DNA of 64,000 nt, from the NCBI RefSeq assembly GCF_004564235.1, contig NZ_SOMN01000020.1:27685-91684 (forward strand), in the 5' to 3' direction. The notes below the pieces were generated by a model. It had not been told where the DNA came from. It worked only from the letters and a program-made list of their open reading frames with translations, and made no database searches. Position numbers and translations under genes: made by a program. Origin of the DNA: Cohnella luojiensis. Lineage in GTDB: Bacteria; Bacillota; Bacilli; Paenibacillales; Paenibacillaceae. Positions 41,884-50,333 of this stretch are shown here, piece after piece; position 1 is the stretch's first letter, and each line of letters begins with the position of its first letter.

Positions 41884-43224
41884 ATGAATAAACGAGTTTG
41901 GACTGTCATTTTGCTGGGTGTATTATTAATTTCTTCCGTACTTGCAGGCTGCGGGAACAACAAGGAAAGCTCGTCTTCCGGGAGCGCAAGCGAAGGCGGA
42001 AGCGGCGAGAAGGTTAAAATCTCTTATCTGGATCCGCTGCCGAGCAATGAACGGACAGAACTCATGAAACAACTCATTCAAAAGTTCGAAGAGCAAAATC
42101 AGAACATTACGGTCGAGTATATGTCCGTTCCTTGGGAGGAAGCGAATAAAAAATGGATGACGATGGGCGCAGCGAAAATCTTGCCGGACGTTATCAGCGT
42201 GGACGATACATCCCTAGCGGGAATGAGCGCAGCCGGATACCTTCAGAGCCTTCAACCCTACTACGATAAATGGGATCAAGTCGCTAACCTGACCGAAGCG
42301 ACCAAGCAAGCCCGAAACAAATACAAAAATGAAGTATACGCCATTCCAGACGCATTTCTACTGCAGGGTCTGTTCATCCAAAGCAGCTGGTTTAAAGAGA
42401 AAAGCCTGCCGGAAACAATCGATACATGGGCCGATTACTTCTCTCTTGCAGAGAAGCTGACCGATGAGAGCCAAGGACGTTATGGAATCTCTTTCCGCGG
42501 CGGCGCGAATGGCATCATCCGCGCAATGGAATACGTGATGGCGGCAACCCATTCCGACAGCTGGTTTGATAAAGAGGGCAAGGCCATTCTGTACAAACCG
42601 GAAGCCAAAGAAGCGTTTAAGAAGTTCTACGATCTTTACCTGAACGGCTACGCGCCGAAAGAATCCGTCAACTGGGGTTTCAATGAAATGGTGCAAGGCT
42701 TCATGAACGGTCAGGCGGGTATTCTGAACCAAACGCCGGAAGTCATCGCAGTCGCCGAGAAGAACATGCAGCCGGGCAGCTGGAATGTCGTCCCGATGCC
42801 GAAGTCGGACGACGGGAAGCGGTACATATTCTGGGGATTCACGGCCGCATACGCGATGTCCTCGAACTCTGAACATAAGGACGAGGCATGGAAATTCATC
42901 GAGTTTTTGAGCTCGCCGGAAAACAATCTCGAGTACAGCAAGAAGAACTCGAGCATTCCGATCTATGCGGAGAACCTGAAGGATCCTTTCTTCAGCACCG
43001 GCCCAATCTCCGGTTACGCAGGTTCAATGGCCGACACGAACATCGTGTTCGCCGGGCCCCCAAGCCACTTGACCAAGCTGGGAGAATTCACGGGTACTTA
43101 CGCGTTAGAAGAAACGCAAAAATATATGACCGGCAACCAATCGCTGGATGATACGGTCACCCGCTTGGCCGACTGGCTTACGAAGGAACAAACTGAATAC
43201 CTAAAGGAAAACCCGCAGCCTTAA
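41884..43224 (+). CDS. sugar ABC transporter substrate-binding lipoprotein (CUT1)
   Basis: 446 residues, ATG at 41884 after AAAGGAGG. Lipoprotein signal with lipobox LAGC (Cys near residue 23) and a Ser/Gly linker. The family 1 binding fold is clear: KISYLDPLPSNERTELMKQL, then GAAKILPDVISVDDTS, VYAIPDAF and a C-terminal KDEAWKFIEFLSSPENN. It is anchored outside the membrane and delivers sugar to the two permeases that follow after a strong intergenic hairpin. The linker is short and the domain has the usual length. Confidence 0.92.
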   Translation: MNKRVWTVILLGVLLISSVLAGCGNNKESSSSGSASEGGSGEKVKISYLDPLPSNERTELMKQLIQKFEEQNQNITVEYMSVPWEEANKKWMTMGAAKILPDVISVDDTSLAGMSAAGYLQSLQPYYDKWDQVANLTEATKQARNKYKNEVYAIPDAFLLQGLFIQSSWFKEKSLPETIDTWADYFSLAEKLTDESQGRYGISFRGGANGIIRAMEYVMAATHSDSWFDKEGKAILYKPEAKEAFKKFYDLYLNGYAPKESVNWGFNEMVQGFMNGQAGILNQTPEVIAVAEKNMQPGSWNVVPMPKSDDGKRYIFWGFTAAYAMSSNSEHKDEAWKFIEFLSSPENNLEYSKKNSSIPIYAENLKDPFFSTGPISGYAGSMADTNIVFAGPPSHLTKLGEFTGTYALEETQKYMTGNQSLDDTVTRLADWLTKEQTEYLKENPQP

Positions 43225-43243
43225 TTTCAACATCAAAGAAAGA

Positions 43244-43301
43244 ACACGCATAACCGAGCGTAAGGGCGGTGAAGCCGTTTTGCTTGGTTATGCGTGTTTT
43301 C
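43244..43301 (+). terminator. intra-operon hairpin between binding-protein and permease genes
   Basis: ACACGCATAACC (43244-43255) pairs perfectly with GGTTATGCGTGT (43286-43297), followed by TTTTCC. Such hairpins attenuate transcription or protect the 3' end of the abundant binding-protein mRNA. Confidence 0.75.
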
Positions 43302-43326
43302 CATCTCATGAAGGCGGTGAAGCGAT

Positions 43327-44256
43327 ATGTCTTCGACAAGCTATCCAAGGAAACTTTCCTCCGTTCGAACTAAGCGATTATTACGCAGATGGGAGCCCTA
43401 TTTTTTATTGCTTCCGGCGCTGCTCATTGTGCTGTCCTTTTTTGCTTATCCGGTAATAAAAGCGTTTCAACTTTCATTTATGCATTACGTGCTGTTTGAG
43501 CCAAGCAAAATCGGTTATTCGGGTTTCGATAATTTCAAGGCGCTGTTGATGGATTCAAATATGCCCCGGATTCTGTTTAACTCGGTCATCTGGGTCGTTG
43601 CGACGGTAGGGCTGCAGTTTGTGCTTGGTTTCATGCTTGCGCTTGCGCTAAACAGACATTTCAGAGGCAAACACCTGTATCAAGCGATCGTTTTTCTGCC
43701 GTGGGCGGTATCCGCCTTTCTTATTGGAATGATATTCAAGTGGATGTTCAACCAGCAGAACGGTCTGATCAACCATTTGTTGTTGGAGCTCGGACTGATC
43801 GACAAAGCGATTGCTTTCTTGGCCATTCCGGGAACCTCCATCATTCCCGTTATCATCGCCATGGCGTGGTATGGCGTACCGTTTTTCGGAATCATGATAT
43901 TGGCTGCGCTGCAATCGGTCCCGCACGAAATATACGAAGCGGCGGATATCGACGGAGCGGGCAGGGTAAAACGGTTATTCTCAATTACGATTCCCTACAT
44001 TAAGCCGACGCTCGTCCTGACCGTGCTGCTGCGGGTGATCTGGGTTTTTAACTCGGCGGATCTGATTTATATCATGACCAATGGGGGACCTGCCAACAGC
44101 TCGCATAATCTGCCCTCCTATATTTTCAACAAAATCGGTTACTCGACAGACTTCGGGCAAGCCTCGGCGCTTGGCGTTCTAATGCTAATCATCCTGACCG
44201 TGTACACAATCTTCTTCCTAAGGGTAACGAAATACAACGAAGCGGGTGATATCTGA
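43327..44256 (+). CDS. sugar ABC transporter permease (MalF-type, CUT1)
   Basis: 309 residues, ATG at 43327 after GAAGGCGGTGA. Six spans; the EAA loop is EAADIDGAGRVKRLFS followed by ITIPYIKP near residues 203-225. The ending VTKYNEAGDI is usual for the family. The next permease start overlaps its stop by one base (TGATG), a sign of translational coupling. No ATPase is encoded in the operon. Confidence 0.92.
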   Translation: MSSTSYPRKLSSVRTKRLLRRWEPYFLLLPALLIVLSFFAYPVIKAFQLSFMHYVLFEPSKIGYSGFDNFKALLMDSNMPRILFNSVIWVVATVGLQFVLGFMLALALNRHFRGKHLYQAIVFLPWAVSAFLIGMIFKWMFNQQNGLINHLLLELGLIDKAIAFLAIPGTSIIPVIIAMAWYGVPFFGIMILAALQSVPHEIYEAADIDGAGRVKRLFSITIPYIKPTLVLTVLLRVIWVFNSADLIYIMTNGGPANSSHNLPSYIFNKIGYSTDFGQASALGVLMLIILTVYTIFFLRVTKYNEAGDI

Positions 44257-45095
44257 TGCAGCTTTTCATGAGAAAAAGACTACCGGGCATCATCCGTTTC
44301 TGCGTTTTAGCTTTATTTCTGGCAGGTACCCTCCTTCCTTTTTATTGGATGCTGGTTACGTCGTTAAAAACGCGTTTGGAAATCTACGGCAAGAAAATCA
44401 CGTTGTGGCCGGAAAATCTTACATGGGTTAATTATGCGGAAACGTTCCGAAGCTCGAGTTTTCCGCACTATTTTGCCAATAGTTTTGTCGTCAGCATACT
44501 CAGCGGCATTCTGGTGCTGGCGGTATCCATTCTCGGGGGGTACAGCTTGGCCCGGTACCGTTTTCGGGGTAAAGGCATAATCTTGCTCATCTTTTTGTCC
44601 ACGCAGATGGTACCGGTTGTGATCATGTTGGTTCCTTTGTTTATGGTATTCGGCAATTTGAAGCTTCTGGATACGCTGCCCGCTCTTATTATCACGTATA
44701 CGGCCATCAACATTCCGTTCTGCATGATTACGATGTCCGGTTTCTTTCAACGCGTGCCAGTTGCGCTGGAAGAAGCGGCGATGATCGACGGTTGCAACCG
44801 AATGGAAACGGTGGTCCGGATTATATTGCCCATCATGCTGCCAGGCATCGTCGCCACCTTCGTCTTCGCCTTTACGGCTGCTTGGAACGACTTGTTCTTC
44901 GGCATCATGTTCACGACCAGTGAAAGCGTTAAGACGGTACCGGTCGGATTGAACAGCTTTGTGCAAAAATTCGATATCAACTGGGGCGAAATGAGCGCTG
45001 GCGGCGTTCTGTCTTTGATTCCGGTGGCCGTTCTTTTCGCATTCATACAGCGTTACATTGTGGCAGGGCTCTCGCAAGGAGCGGTAAAAGGATAA
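44256..45095 (+). CDS. carbohydrate ABC transporter permease (MalG-type, CUT1)
   Basis: 279 residues, six spans, EAA loop EEAAMIDGCNRMETVVR followed by IILPIMLPG near residues 170-195. It completes the membrane channel with the preceding permease. QRYIVAGLSQGAVKG at the C-terminus is the standard ending of MalG-type subunits. CutC follows after 21 bases. Confidence 0.92.
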   Translation: MQLFMRKRLPGIIRFCVLALFLAGTLLPFYWMLVTSLKTRLEIYGKKITLWPENLTWVNYAETFRSSSFPHYFANSFVVSILSGILVLAVSILGGYSLARYRFRGKGIILLIFLSTQMVPVVIMLVPLFMVFGNLKLLDTLPALIITYTAINIPFCMITMSGFFQRVPVALEEAAMIDGCNRMETVVRIILPIMLPGIVATFVFAFTAAWNDLFFGIMFTTSESVKTVPVGLNSFVQKFDINWGEMSAGGVLSLIPVAVLFAFIQRYIVAGLSQGAVKG

Positions 45096-45116
45096 TGGAA
45101 ACGGAGACGAGAGAAT

Positions 45117-45800
45117 ATGCTGCTTGAAGTCATCGCAACATGTGCAGACGATATTGTCAAAGCGAATTCGGGCGGCGCCGACCGGATTGAACTGGTGACG
45201 GGGCTGCAGGAAGGCGGCATGTCTCCAAGCCTGGGATTGCTGGAAGCGGCGGTTAACTTATCCGCCGTTCCCGTTAACGTCATGATCCGTCCGCACAGCA
45301 GATCCTTTCATTATGATCCGGACGACCTTCGCATCATGATCAAGGATATCGGCGCGGTTCGGCGGGCAGGCGCGGCTGGAATCGTAATCGGCGCTCTTCA
45401 GGAGAACGGCCGGGTGGACAAAGATACGCTCAAGCGGCTTCTGGAAGCTGCGGAAGGCCTTTCCGTTACGTTTCATCGCGCATTCGATGAAACACGGGAT
45501 TTAGACGAGGCGCTGGACGATTTGCTCGCTTTTCCCGTGGACCGGATTTTGACCTCCGGCGGCAAGCCGAGCGTACTGCAAGCCATGGACACCATTGGTC
45601 GTTTGGTTAAGCGAACGCAAGGAACACGACTCCGAATACTCGCCGGAAGCGGCTTGACGATAGAAAGTCTGCCGGAATTTATAATGAAAACCGAAGTGAA
45701 AGAATTTCATTTCGGAAGGGGTGTACGCGCAGGCATGCTGGCGACCGGCCAGATCGATCCGGAGCTTGTCCGACGGATTAAACAGTCGATCGGTCAGTAA
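45117..45800 (+). CDS. cutC: CutC family protein
   Basis: 227 residues, TIM-barrel protein of the CutC family. Characteristic segments: LLEVIATCADDIVKANSGGADRIEL (quoted as EVIATCADDIV and GGADRIELV), GGMSPSLGLLEA, VNVMIRPHSRSFHY, VTFHRAFDE, and RILTSGGKPSVLQAMDTI. CutC was named for copper tolerance, but biochemical proof is thin, and family members often sit in sugar operons. Its place between a sugar importer and a ROK kinase suggests a carbohydrate role here. It is separated from the permease by 21 bases. Confidence 0.9.
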   Translation: MLLEVIATCADDIVKANSGGADRIELVTGLQEGGMSPSLGLLEAAVNLSAVPVNVMIRPHSRSFHYDPDDLRIMIKDIGAVRRAGAAGIVIGALQENGRVDKDTLKRLLEAAEGLSVTFHRAFDETRDLDEALDDLLAFPVDRILTSGGKPSVLQAMDTIGRLVKRTQGTRLRILAGSGLTIESLPEFIMKTEVKEFHFGRGVRAGMLATGQIDPELVRRIKQSIGQ

Positions 45801-45851
45801 CCGAAGAGGAGCCAAAGCCCGGCGACCCGCTTATGAAAGAGGTAACTCATC

Positions 45852-46856
45852 ATGAACGACATATATGTAGGCATCGACGTAGGCGGCACTAAAATGCTGG
45901 CTGCGCTAGTAAACGGAAACGGAACGATAATGGCCAAGGTTCAGCAACCTACAAGGGCAGAACGCGGAACGAAGGACACCATTCGCCGCTTAATGGCGAT
46001 GACGGAATCGCTGATCAAAGAATCTTGTTCCGAAGCCGAAGGCAATACCATCCAAGGTATCGGTATTGCCGTTGCCGGAATTCTCGATCCATCCAAAGGA
46101 ACAGTAATGCTTGCGACCAATCTGGGATGGGAGAACGTTCCGATAGGCCCGTTGTTTAAGCAATATTTCCAATGTCCCGTTCAGGTCATCAACGACGCCA
46201 ATGCTGCTGCTCTAGGAGAATGGCTTGCCGGGGCGGGCGTCGGAATGAAAGACGTCATCTATGTTACGGTGTCAACCGGAATCGGCGGCGGCATCATTAG
46301 CGACGGGCGATTGATGCTCGGTTCAACTAACAGCGCGGCAGAGCTCGGTCACATTAGCATAGACCGTAACGGACCGTTATGCGCATGCGGGAATCGGGGA
46401 TGTATAGAGGTTTACGCCTCCGGCAACACCATTGCCAAACGTGTACGGGAAGACATTAGGAGCGGAGAAGCGAGTACGGCGATCGTTCTTGAAATGGCGG
46501 GCGGGAACCCGGAATTGTTAAATGCCCGGCATGTTGCGGAAGCAGCGCAAGCAGGAAACGAGTATGCCAAAGACAGACTGGCAGATGCCGGATCGGCTTT
46601 GGGGATGGGTCTTACCGCTATCATCCATCTGGTGAATCCTGAGATGATCATACTCGGAGGCGGAGTTTCCCAAAGCGGCCGTCTTCTGTTCGAACCGATG
46701 CTCGATACAGTACGCGGACACGGAATTCCGGAAATGGTAAATAGAGTCCGGTTCGTTACAGCGAAGCTCGGCGGAGATGCGGGAGCGGTGGGGGCCGCCC
46801 TCTGGTGGCGGTATGAGCGGACAATTACGTCTGCCGTCCAAGAGGCGGTTTGGTAG
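45852..46856 (+). CDS. ROK family sugar kinase (glucokinase/ManNAc kinase-like)
   Basis: 334 residues, ATG at 45852 after AGAGGTAA. ROK kinase motifs are complete: the phosphate-binding DVGGTKMLAAL at the N-terminus, VINDANAAALGEW with the catalytic Asp, STGIGGGIISDG, and ELGHISIDRNGPLCACGNRGC with the zinc-binding CxCGxxGC. There is no DNA-binding domain, so it should be an enzyme phosphorylating glucose or an N-acetyl sugar with ATP. It is the last gene of the operon headed by the ROK repressor and probably phosphorylates the imported sugar. Confidence 0.9.
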   Translation: MNDIYVGIDVGGTKMLAALVNGNGTIMAKVQQPTRAERGTKDTIRRLMAMTESLIKESCSEAEGNTIQGIGIAVAGILDPSKGTVMLATNLGWENVPIGPLFKQYFQCPVQVINDANAAALGEWLAGAGVGMKDVIYVTVSTGIGGGIISDGRLMLGSTNSAAELGHISIDRNGPLCACGNRGCIEVYASGNTIAKRVREDIRSGEASTAIVLEMAGGNPELLNARHVAEAAQAGNEYAKDRLADAGSALGMGLTAIIHLVNPEMIILGGGVSQSGRLLFEPMLDTVRGHGIPEMVNRVRFVTAKLGGDAGAVGAALWWRYERTITSAVQEAVW

Positions 46857-46953
46857 GGGGATATAGACAAACACGATATTGAAAGGTTACCGTTCTCTCC
46901 ATACACCCTAAAGCCGGCAGCGATCGGCTCGAAGGTCCCGGCAGTTCATAATG

Positions 46954-47346
46954 TTAGAATGGTCCTTCTTCGTTTCCTTCTTGTGGCGGGGTGTCGAGCC
47001 TGCTCGGATTTGACGATACGAAACCGGGGATGACTCTTCGTCCTGCATCTCTGGCAGCAACCGAGACTGCGATCGAATCCTCACCAACACCGGAAGTCGT
47101 TACTCGTACAGTCACCGCATCAAGGTCTGCAAAAATATTATCAAAGGTTTGTAACTGATTGGGTATTACGGCGACAAGCCTCTGCACATAAAGCTCCTGC
47201 ATAGAAGGCCCGTCCGCGGCTCCCCGGGCATGAAACACTTCAAGCAGGACTTCGGCCGAATCCGAACCGATATTCGCAGCGCGAACGGTGAGCGACTTCA
47301 TATCCCTTCCACGATTCTCTATAGCCCCGGTTGAAAGTCTAGCCAC
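46954..47346 (-). CDS. hypothetical small beta-rich protein
   Basis: 130 residues on the minus strand, GTG start at 47346 with an excellent AAAGAGGTGAT about four bases before it, so it is very likely translated. The protein has no signal peptide or membrane span. LKSL-type strand pattern with KSLTVRAANIGSDSAEVLLE, LYVQRLVAVIPNQLQTFDN and VRVTTSGVGEDSIAVSVAA suggests an immunoglobulin-like beta sandwich, and the tail (RLDTPPQEGNEEGPF) is disordered. I do not recognise the family. It converges with the ROK kinase gene and its start lies next to the left side of the IS110-family element. Confidence 0.65.
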   Translation of the reverse strand: MARLSTGAIENRGRDMKSLTVRAANIGSDSAEVLLEVFHARGAADGPSMQELYVQRLVAVIPNQLQTFDNIFADLDAVTVRVTTSGVGEDSIAVSVAARDAGRRVIPGFVSSNPSRLDTPPQEGNEEGPF

Positions 47347-47487
47347 TTTATCACCTCTTTCTGATTTGTTTTTAGAGTATGTATCAAACTTCCATTTCGA
47401 TTGGATGAGTCCCTAGTATAGAACGATCGATAGATGATTGAGCTAAACATTCCTGTAAGGGCTAAGAAATGGCCTTTGTCAAAAAAG

Positions 47488-47550
47488 GAGCGCCTCGGTA
47501 TGATGGGTTTGTCCAAGGGTTCGAAACCCAACACCATCAAGGAGGCGCTC
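47488..47550 (+). ncRNA. structured leader of the IS110 element (possible part of a bridge RNA)
   Basis: GAGCGCCTC (47488-47496) pairs perfectly with GAGGCGCTC (47542-47550). Inside, TGATGGGTTT (47501-47510) faces AAACCCA (47524-47530) and the CATCA that follows. The transposase ribosome binding site AAGGAGG (47539-47545) lies in the 3' arm, so the fold could also hold back translation. Confidence 0.5.
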
Positions 47551-47555
47551 TTACC

Positions 47556-48803
47556 ATGAAGTTTAAGCAATCTAACGGCCAAAATCAACGAATTGAACGA
47601 ATTACCGCTTCTCATCTTGTTATAGGTATCGATATGGCAAAAGAGACCCATGTGGCACAAGCTACAAACTACCGGGGGATCGTACTGTCTAATCGACATC
47701 TATCTTTTAGTAACACCATTGAGGGGTTTGAAAAGCTACGGCGGTGGATGGAAGGATTGCAGCAAAAGCACCGGCTAAGCAGCCTCATCATTGGCATGGA
47801 ACCCACCGGACACTATTGGTGGAACTTGGCGAATTGGCTTGCAGACAAAGGCTTTAACGTGGTGCAGGTGAATCCCGCAACCACTAAAAGAAATAAAGAG
47901 AACCGCGATAATTGTCCTTCCAAGAGTGATCCGAAGGACGCACTTGTTATTGCAGACGTTGTAAGCCGTGGCTACTACTATGAATACTCCCGTCAAGCGA
48001 ATAGCTTTCAAAGGTTGCGCACCATTATGAGTGATAGAGAATTTTGGGTCACGAATAGTGTTCGGCTGCAGAATCGGATTATCCGTTGGCTGGATATTCG
48101 CTTCCCTGAATATGCCTCGGTGTTTAAAGATTGGACCTGTCCACGATCGATAGCGACCCTCAAAGCGTTCCCGTCTCCGCTTGATCTTAAAGGTCAATCG
48201 ACGGCAGAGGTAATTACAGGTTGGAGAAAATATATGCAGCGAGCTTGCGGTTCCACTGGCATTCAGAAAGCTGCGGAACTAATCTCTAAAGCGAGCCAGA
48301 GTGTGGGTGATACTGCTGCGCTCAATGAGGCTAAACAAGATTTACAACGCTTAGTAGAAGAATACGAGCGTATCGTTAGCATATTAGAACAGATTGAACA
48401 GAAAATTGTAGCTTTACTCGGTGAGATTCCTATGGCTAGCCAACTTCGCTCTATTAAAGGTCTTGGCCCGATCTATACCGCAGCAATTCTGTCTGGTGCG
48501 GGCGACCTGAAACAGTATGCCCATGGGCGTCAGTTGCTGCGGAAAGCCGGGTTAAACTTGGCCGAAAGTATGTCGGGAAAACGAAAGGGACAGATCGTGC
48601 TTTCGAAACGAGGAGATGCCACGCTGCGAAAATATATGTATCTCGCTACCCTTACGCTAGTAGGAACCAATCCTGAGTTTCGACAGTTGCATGAAAATAA
48701 TGTCCAAGTTAAGCAAATGAGTAAGCAACAGTCGGTGTTTAAACTGCTTGGAAATATTGGGAAGGTCGAGATTATCTGTTGTTTTCAATCTTGGCTAATG
48801 TAA
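47556..48803 (+). CDS. IS110-family transposase
   Basis: 415 residues from ATG 47556, ten bases after AAGGAGG. The N-terminal DEDD RuvC-like domain has Asp26 (VIGIDMAKETH), Glu82 (GMEPTGHYWW), Asp125 and Asp128 (KSDPKDALVIAD). The C-terminal IS116/IS110/IS902 domain contains SIKGLGPIYTAAILSGAGDL and AGLNLAESMSGKRKGQIVLS, with the Ser needed for recombination in this family, then GDATLRKYMYLATL. It looks intact. The protein catalyses seamless excision and insertion, in characterised relatives guided by an RNA from the element. Confidence 0.92.
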   Translation: MKFKQSNGQNQRIERITASHLVIGIDMAKETHVAQATNYRGIVLSNRHLSFSNTIEGFEKLRRWMEGLQQKHRLSSLIIGMEPTGHYWWNLANWLADKGFNVVQVNPATTKRNKENRDNCPSKSDPKDALVIADVVSRGYYYEYSRQANSFQRLRTIMSDREFWVTNSVRLQNRIIRWLDIRFPEYASVFKDWTCPRSIATLKAFPSPLDLKGQSTAEVITGWRKYMQRACGSTGIQKAAELISKASQSVGDTAALNEAKQDLQRLVEEYERIVSILEQIEQKIVALLGEIPMASQLRSIKGLGPIYTAAILSGAGDLKQYAHGRQLLRKAGLNLAESMSGKRKGQIVLSKRGDATLRKYMYLATLTLVGTNPEFRQLHENNVQVKQMSKQQSVFKLLGNIGKVEIICCFQSWLM

Positions 48804-48973
48804 GGAACAACAATTCTATCCAACCTATATCTCAGCCCAGGGGGCTTGCACAGTGAGGATAACGCGCTACCGATGGCTCTCATTCTTCAGTTGACCAACT
48901 CAAGATGAAAAAGTTCCCAAATCGTTCACGGTTACAACGCATTTGACATTGCAAAAGGGGTATTGCAACGATA

Positions 48974-49001
48974 AAATTAGACTAAATGGTTAGTTTAATT
49001 T
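48974..49001 (+). promoter_or_regulatory. TetR-type operator candidate
   Basis: AAATTAGACTAA (48974-48985), spacer ATGG, TTAGTTTAATTT (48990-49001): 12-base arms with 11 of 12 pairs matching. It sits just before the ribosome binding site of the oxidoreductase gene and overlaps a possible -10 TAAAAT (48972-48977, with TTGCAA at 48948-48953). The TetR gene two steps downstream is the likely ligand. Confidence 0.6.
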
Positions 49002-49021
49002 TTTTTGGGGGAGTTGATAGT

Positions 49022-50293
49022 ATGAAGAAAGTGGGTATCGTAGGAGCGGGTCTAGGTGGCTTAGTAACGGCGGCTTTATTAGCGAAAAGAGGAAACCAGG
49101 TTGTTGTTATGGAACGTTCGCCGATTCTGGGCGGCAGAAGCCATGTCGTTTCAAAGAATGGTTTTACAATCAGTTATGGTGCCCATGCGGTACTGGCTCC
49201 CAAACAGGAACCTCTGCGTTCCATTGTTCGCGAACTTGAACTGCCGATGGAGTATAGGAAGGCAAGCTTGTCCAAATTTAAACTCTTTATGGAAGGCAAA
49301 GTAATCTCCAGTCCGCTTGGTTTCGGTGCGTTGACCTCTCCCGCGATTTCGGGTTTTTTCAATCATATGTTATGTTTGAAACAATTTTACAAGATGGTAA
49401 AGCAAGCTCCGGCTTTTCCGCAAACCATGTCCGTAGGCCAATGGATCAGGGAAAACGTCAGGAACCCCGAGATCGCCAAAGTCCTTTCTGCTTATGCAGC
49501 GTTATCGGTCTACGACGGCGCACTCGACTTGTACTCCATGAACCGTTTCGTTGAATTAACCGCCCGAGAGTATGAAAAAAACGAGCCTCTAAGCTATATG
49601 GGGTATGACGTCCTCTTGGGAGAGTTGCAAAAAGCGATTACGAAAAATGGGGGCGGCATTCTTTTCGGGAAACCTGTCTCGGATCTTATCGTTGAAGCTG
49701 ACCATGTGAAAGGCGTCATATGTGCGGGAGAACGGTATGAATTCGATGAAGTGGTGCTGAACGTTCCGCCGAAAGAGTTAGGTAAGCTTCTAAGTTATCC
49801 ATCCCTTGCGGATGAGTTCGGCTGGTATGTCAATCAAACGGCTCATTATGTGTTCGTCTATGATCTCATGCTATCCAAGAGGCTCCGCGGCGATATCGGT
49901 AATTTGTTGGATCTGGATGGAGGCTTCTACATAAATGATTACGGCTTAAACAATCCTTCTTCCGTACCCGCCGGCGGACAGTTGATCAACGGCCTGAAAT
50001 TTTTGACCGAACAGGAGCAACTAGACGACAGCCACGCGAAGGAGTCTCAAACTGCATTTGAAACTTTGCTCCATAAAGTATACCCAGGATGGGAAAAGTA
50101 CGTGATAAACAAACGAATTATAAACAGAGCTATGGTGAACGGAATCGCCAGAAGAACAAATGCCAAACTTTTGCCGTTGCAAAGCCGAGCCGTACGGGGA
50201 TTATACCTGGTTGGAGATTCTACGGAAGGGTCGGGAGCACTTGGTATGCCTTGTTATGATAGCGCGAAGAAGGTAGCGGATTTATTATCCTAA
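49022..50293 (+). CDS. FAD-dependent oxidoreductase (phytoene desaturase/amine oxidase-like)
   Basis: 423 residues, ATG at 49022 after GGGGGAG. The N-terminal dinucleotide-binding fold is VGIVGAGLGGLVTAALLAKRG, quoted as VGAGLGGLVTAAL, then VVVMERSPILGGRSH with the GGR motif of carotenoid desaturases and related FAD enzymes. The C-terminal FAD contact is RGLYLVGDSTEGSGALGMP. Substrate is unknown: the family covers carotenoid desaturases, isomerases and amine oxidases, and no carotenoid genes are nearby. It shares an operator and probably a transcript with the TetR regulator 41 bases downstream, so it may act on a compound sensed by that regulator. Confidence 0.85.
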   Translation: MKKVGIVGAGLGGLVTAALLAKRGNQVVVMERSPILGGRSHVVSKNGFTISYGAHAVLAPKQEPLRSIVRELELPMEYRKASLSKFKLFMEGKVISSPLGFGALTSPAISGFFNHMLCLKQFYKMVKQAPAFPQTMSVGQWIRENVRNPEIAKVLSAYAALSVYDGALDLYSMNRFVELTAREYEKNEPLSYMGYDVLLGELQKAITKNGGGILFGKPVSDLIVEADHVKGVICAGERYEFDEVVLNVPPKELGKLLSYPSLADEFGWYVNQTAHYVFVYDLMLSKRLRGDIGNLLDLDGGFYINDYGLNNPSSVPAGGQLINGLKFLTEQEQLDDSHAKESQTAFETLLHKVYPGWEKYVINKRIINRAMVNGIARRTNAKLLPLQSRAVRGLYLVGDSTEGSGALGMPCYDSAKKVADLLS

Positions 50294-50333
50294 TCGAAGC
50301 AGGAAGTATGATCTTAGATGGAGGAACCAATAC

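Larger units (their letters stand above)
47380..48960 (+). mobile_element. IS110-family insertion sequence (ends approximate)
   Basis: The element includes the transposase gene at 47556-48803 with about 170 bases of non-coding sequence before it and up to about 150 after it. IS110 elements usually lack terminal inverted repeats and target duplications, so the exact ends cannot be fixed from one copy. The upstream non-coding part holds a strong hairpin (47488-47550) and is where IS110 elements such as IS621 encode a bridge RNA. Confidence 0.6.
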
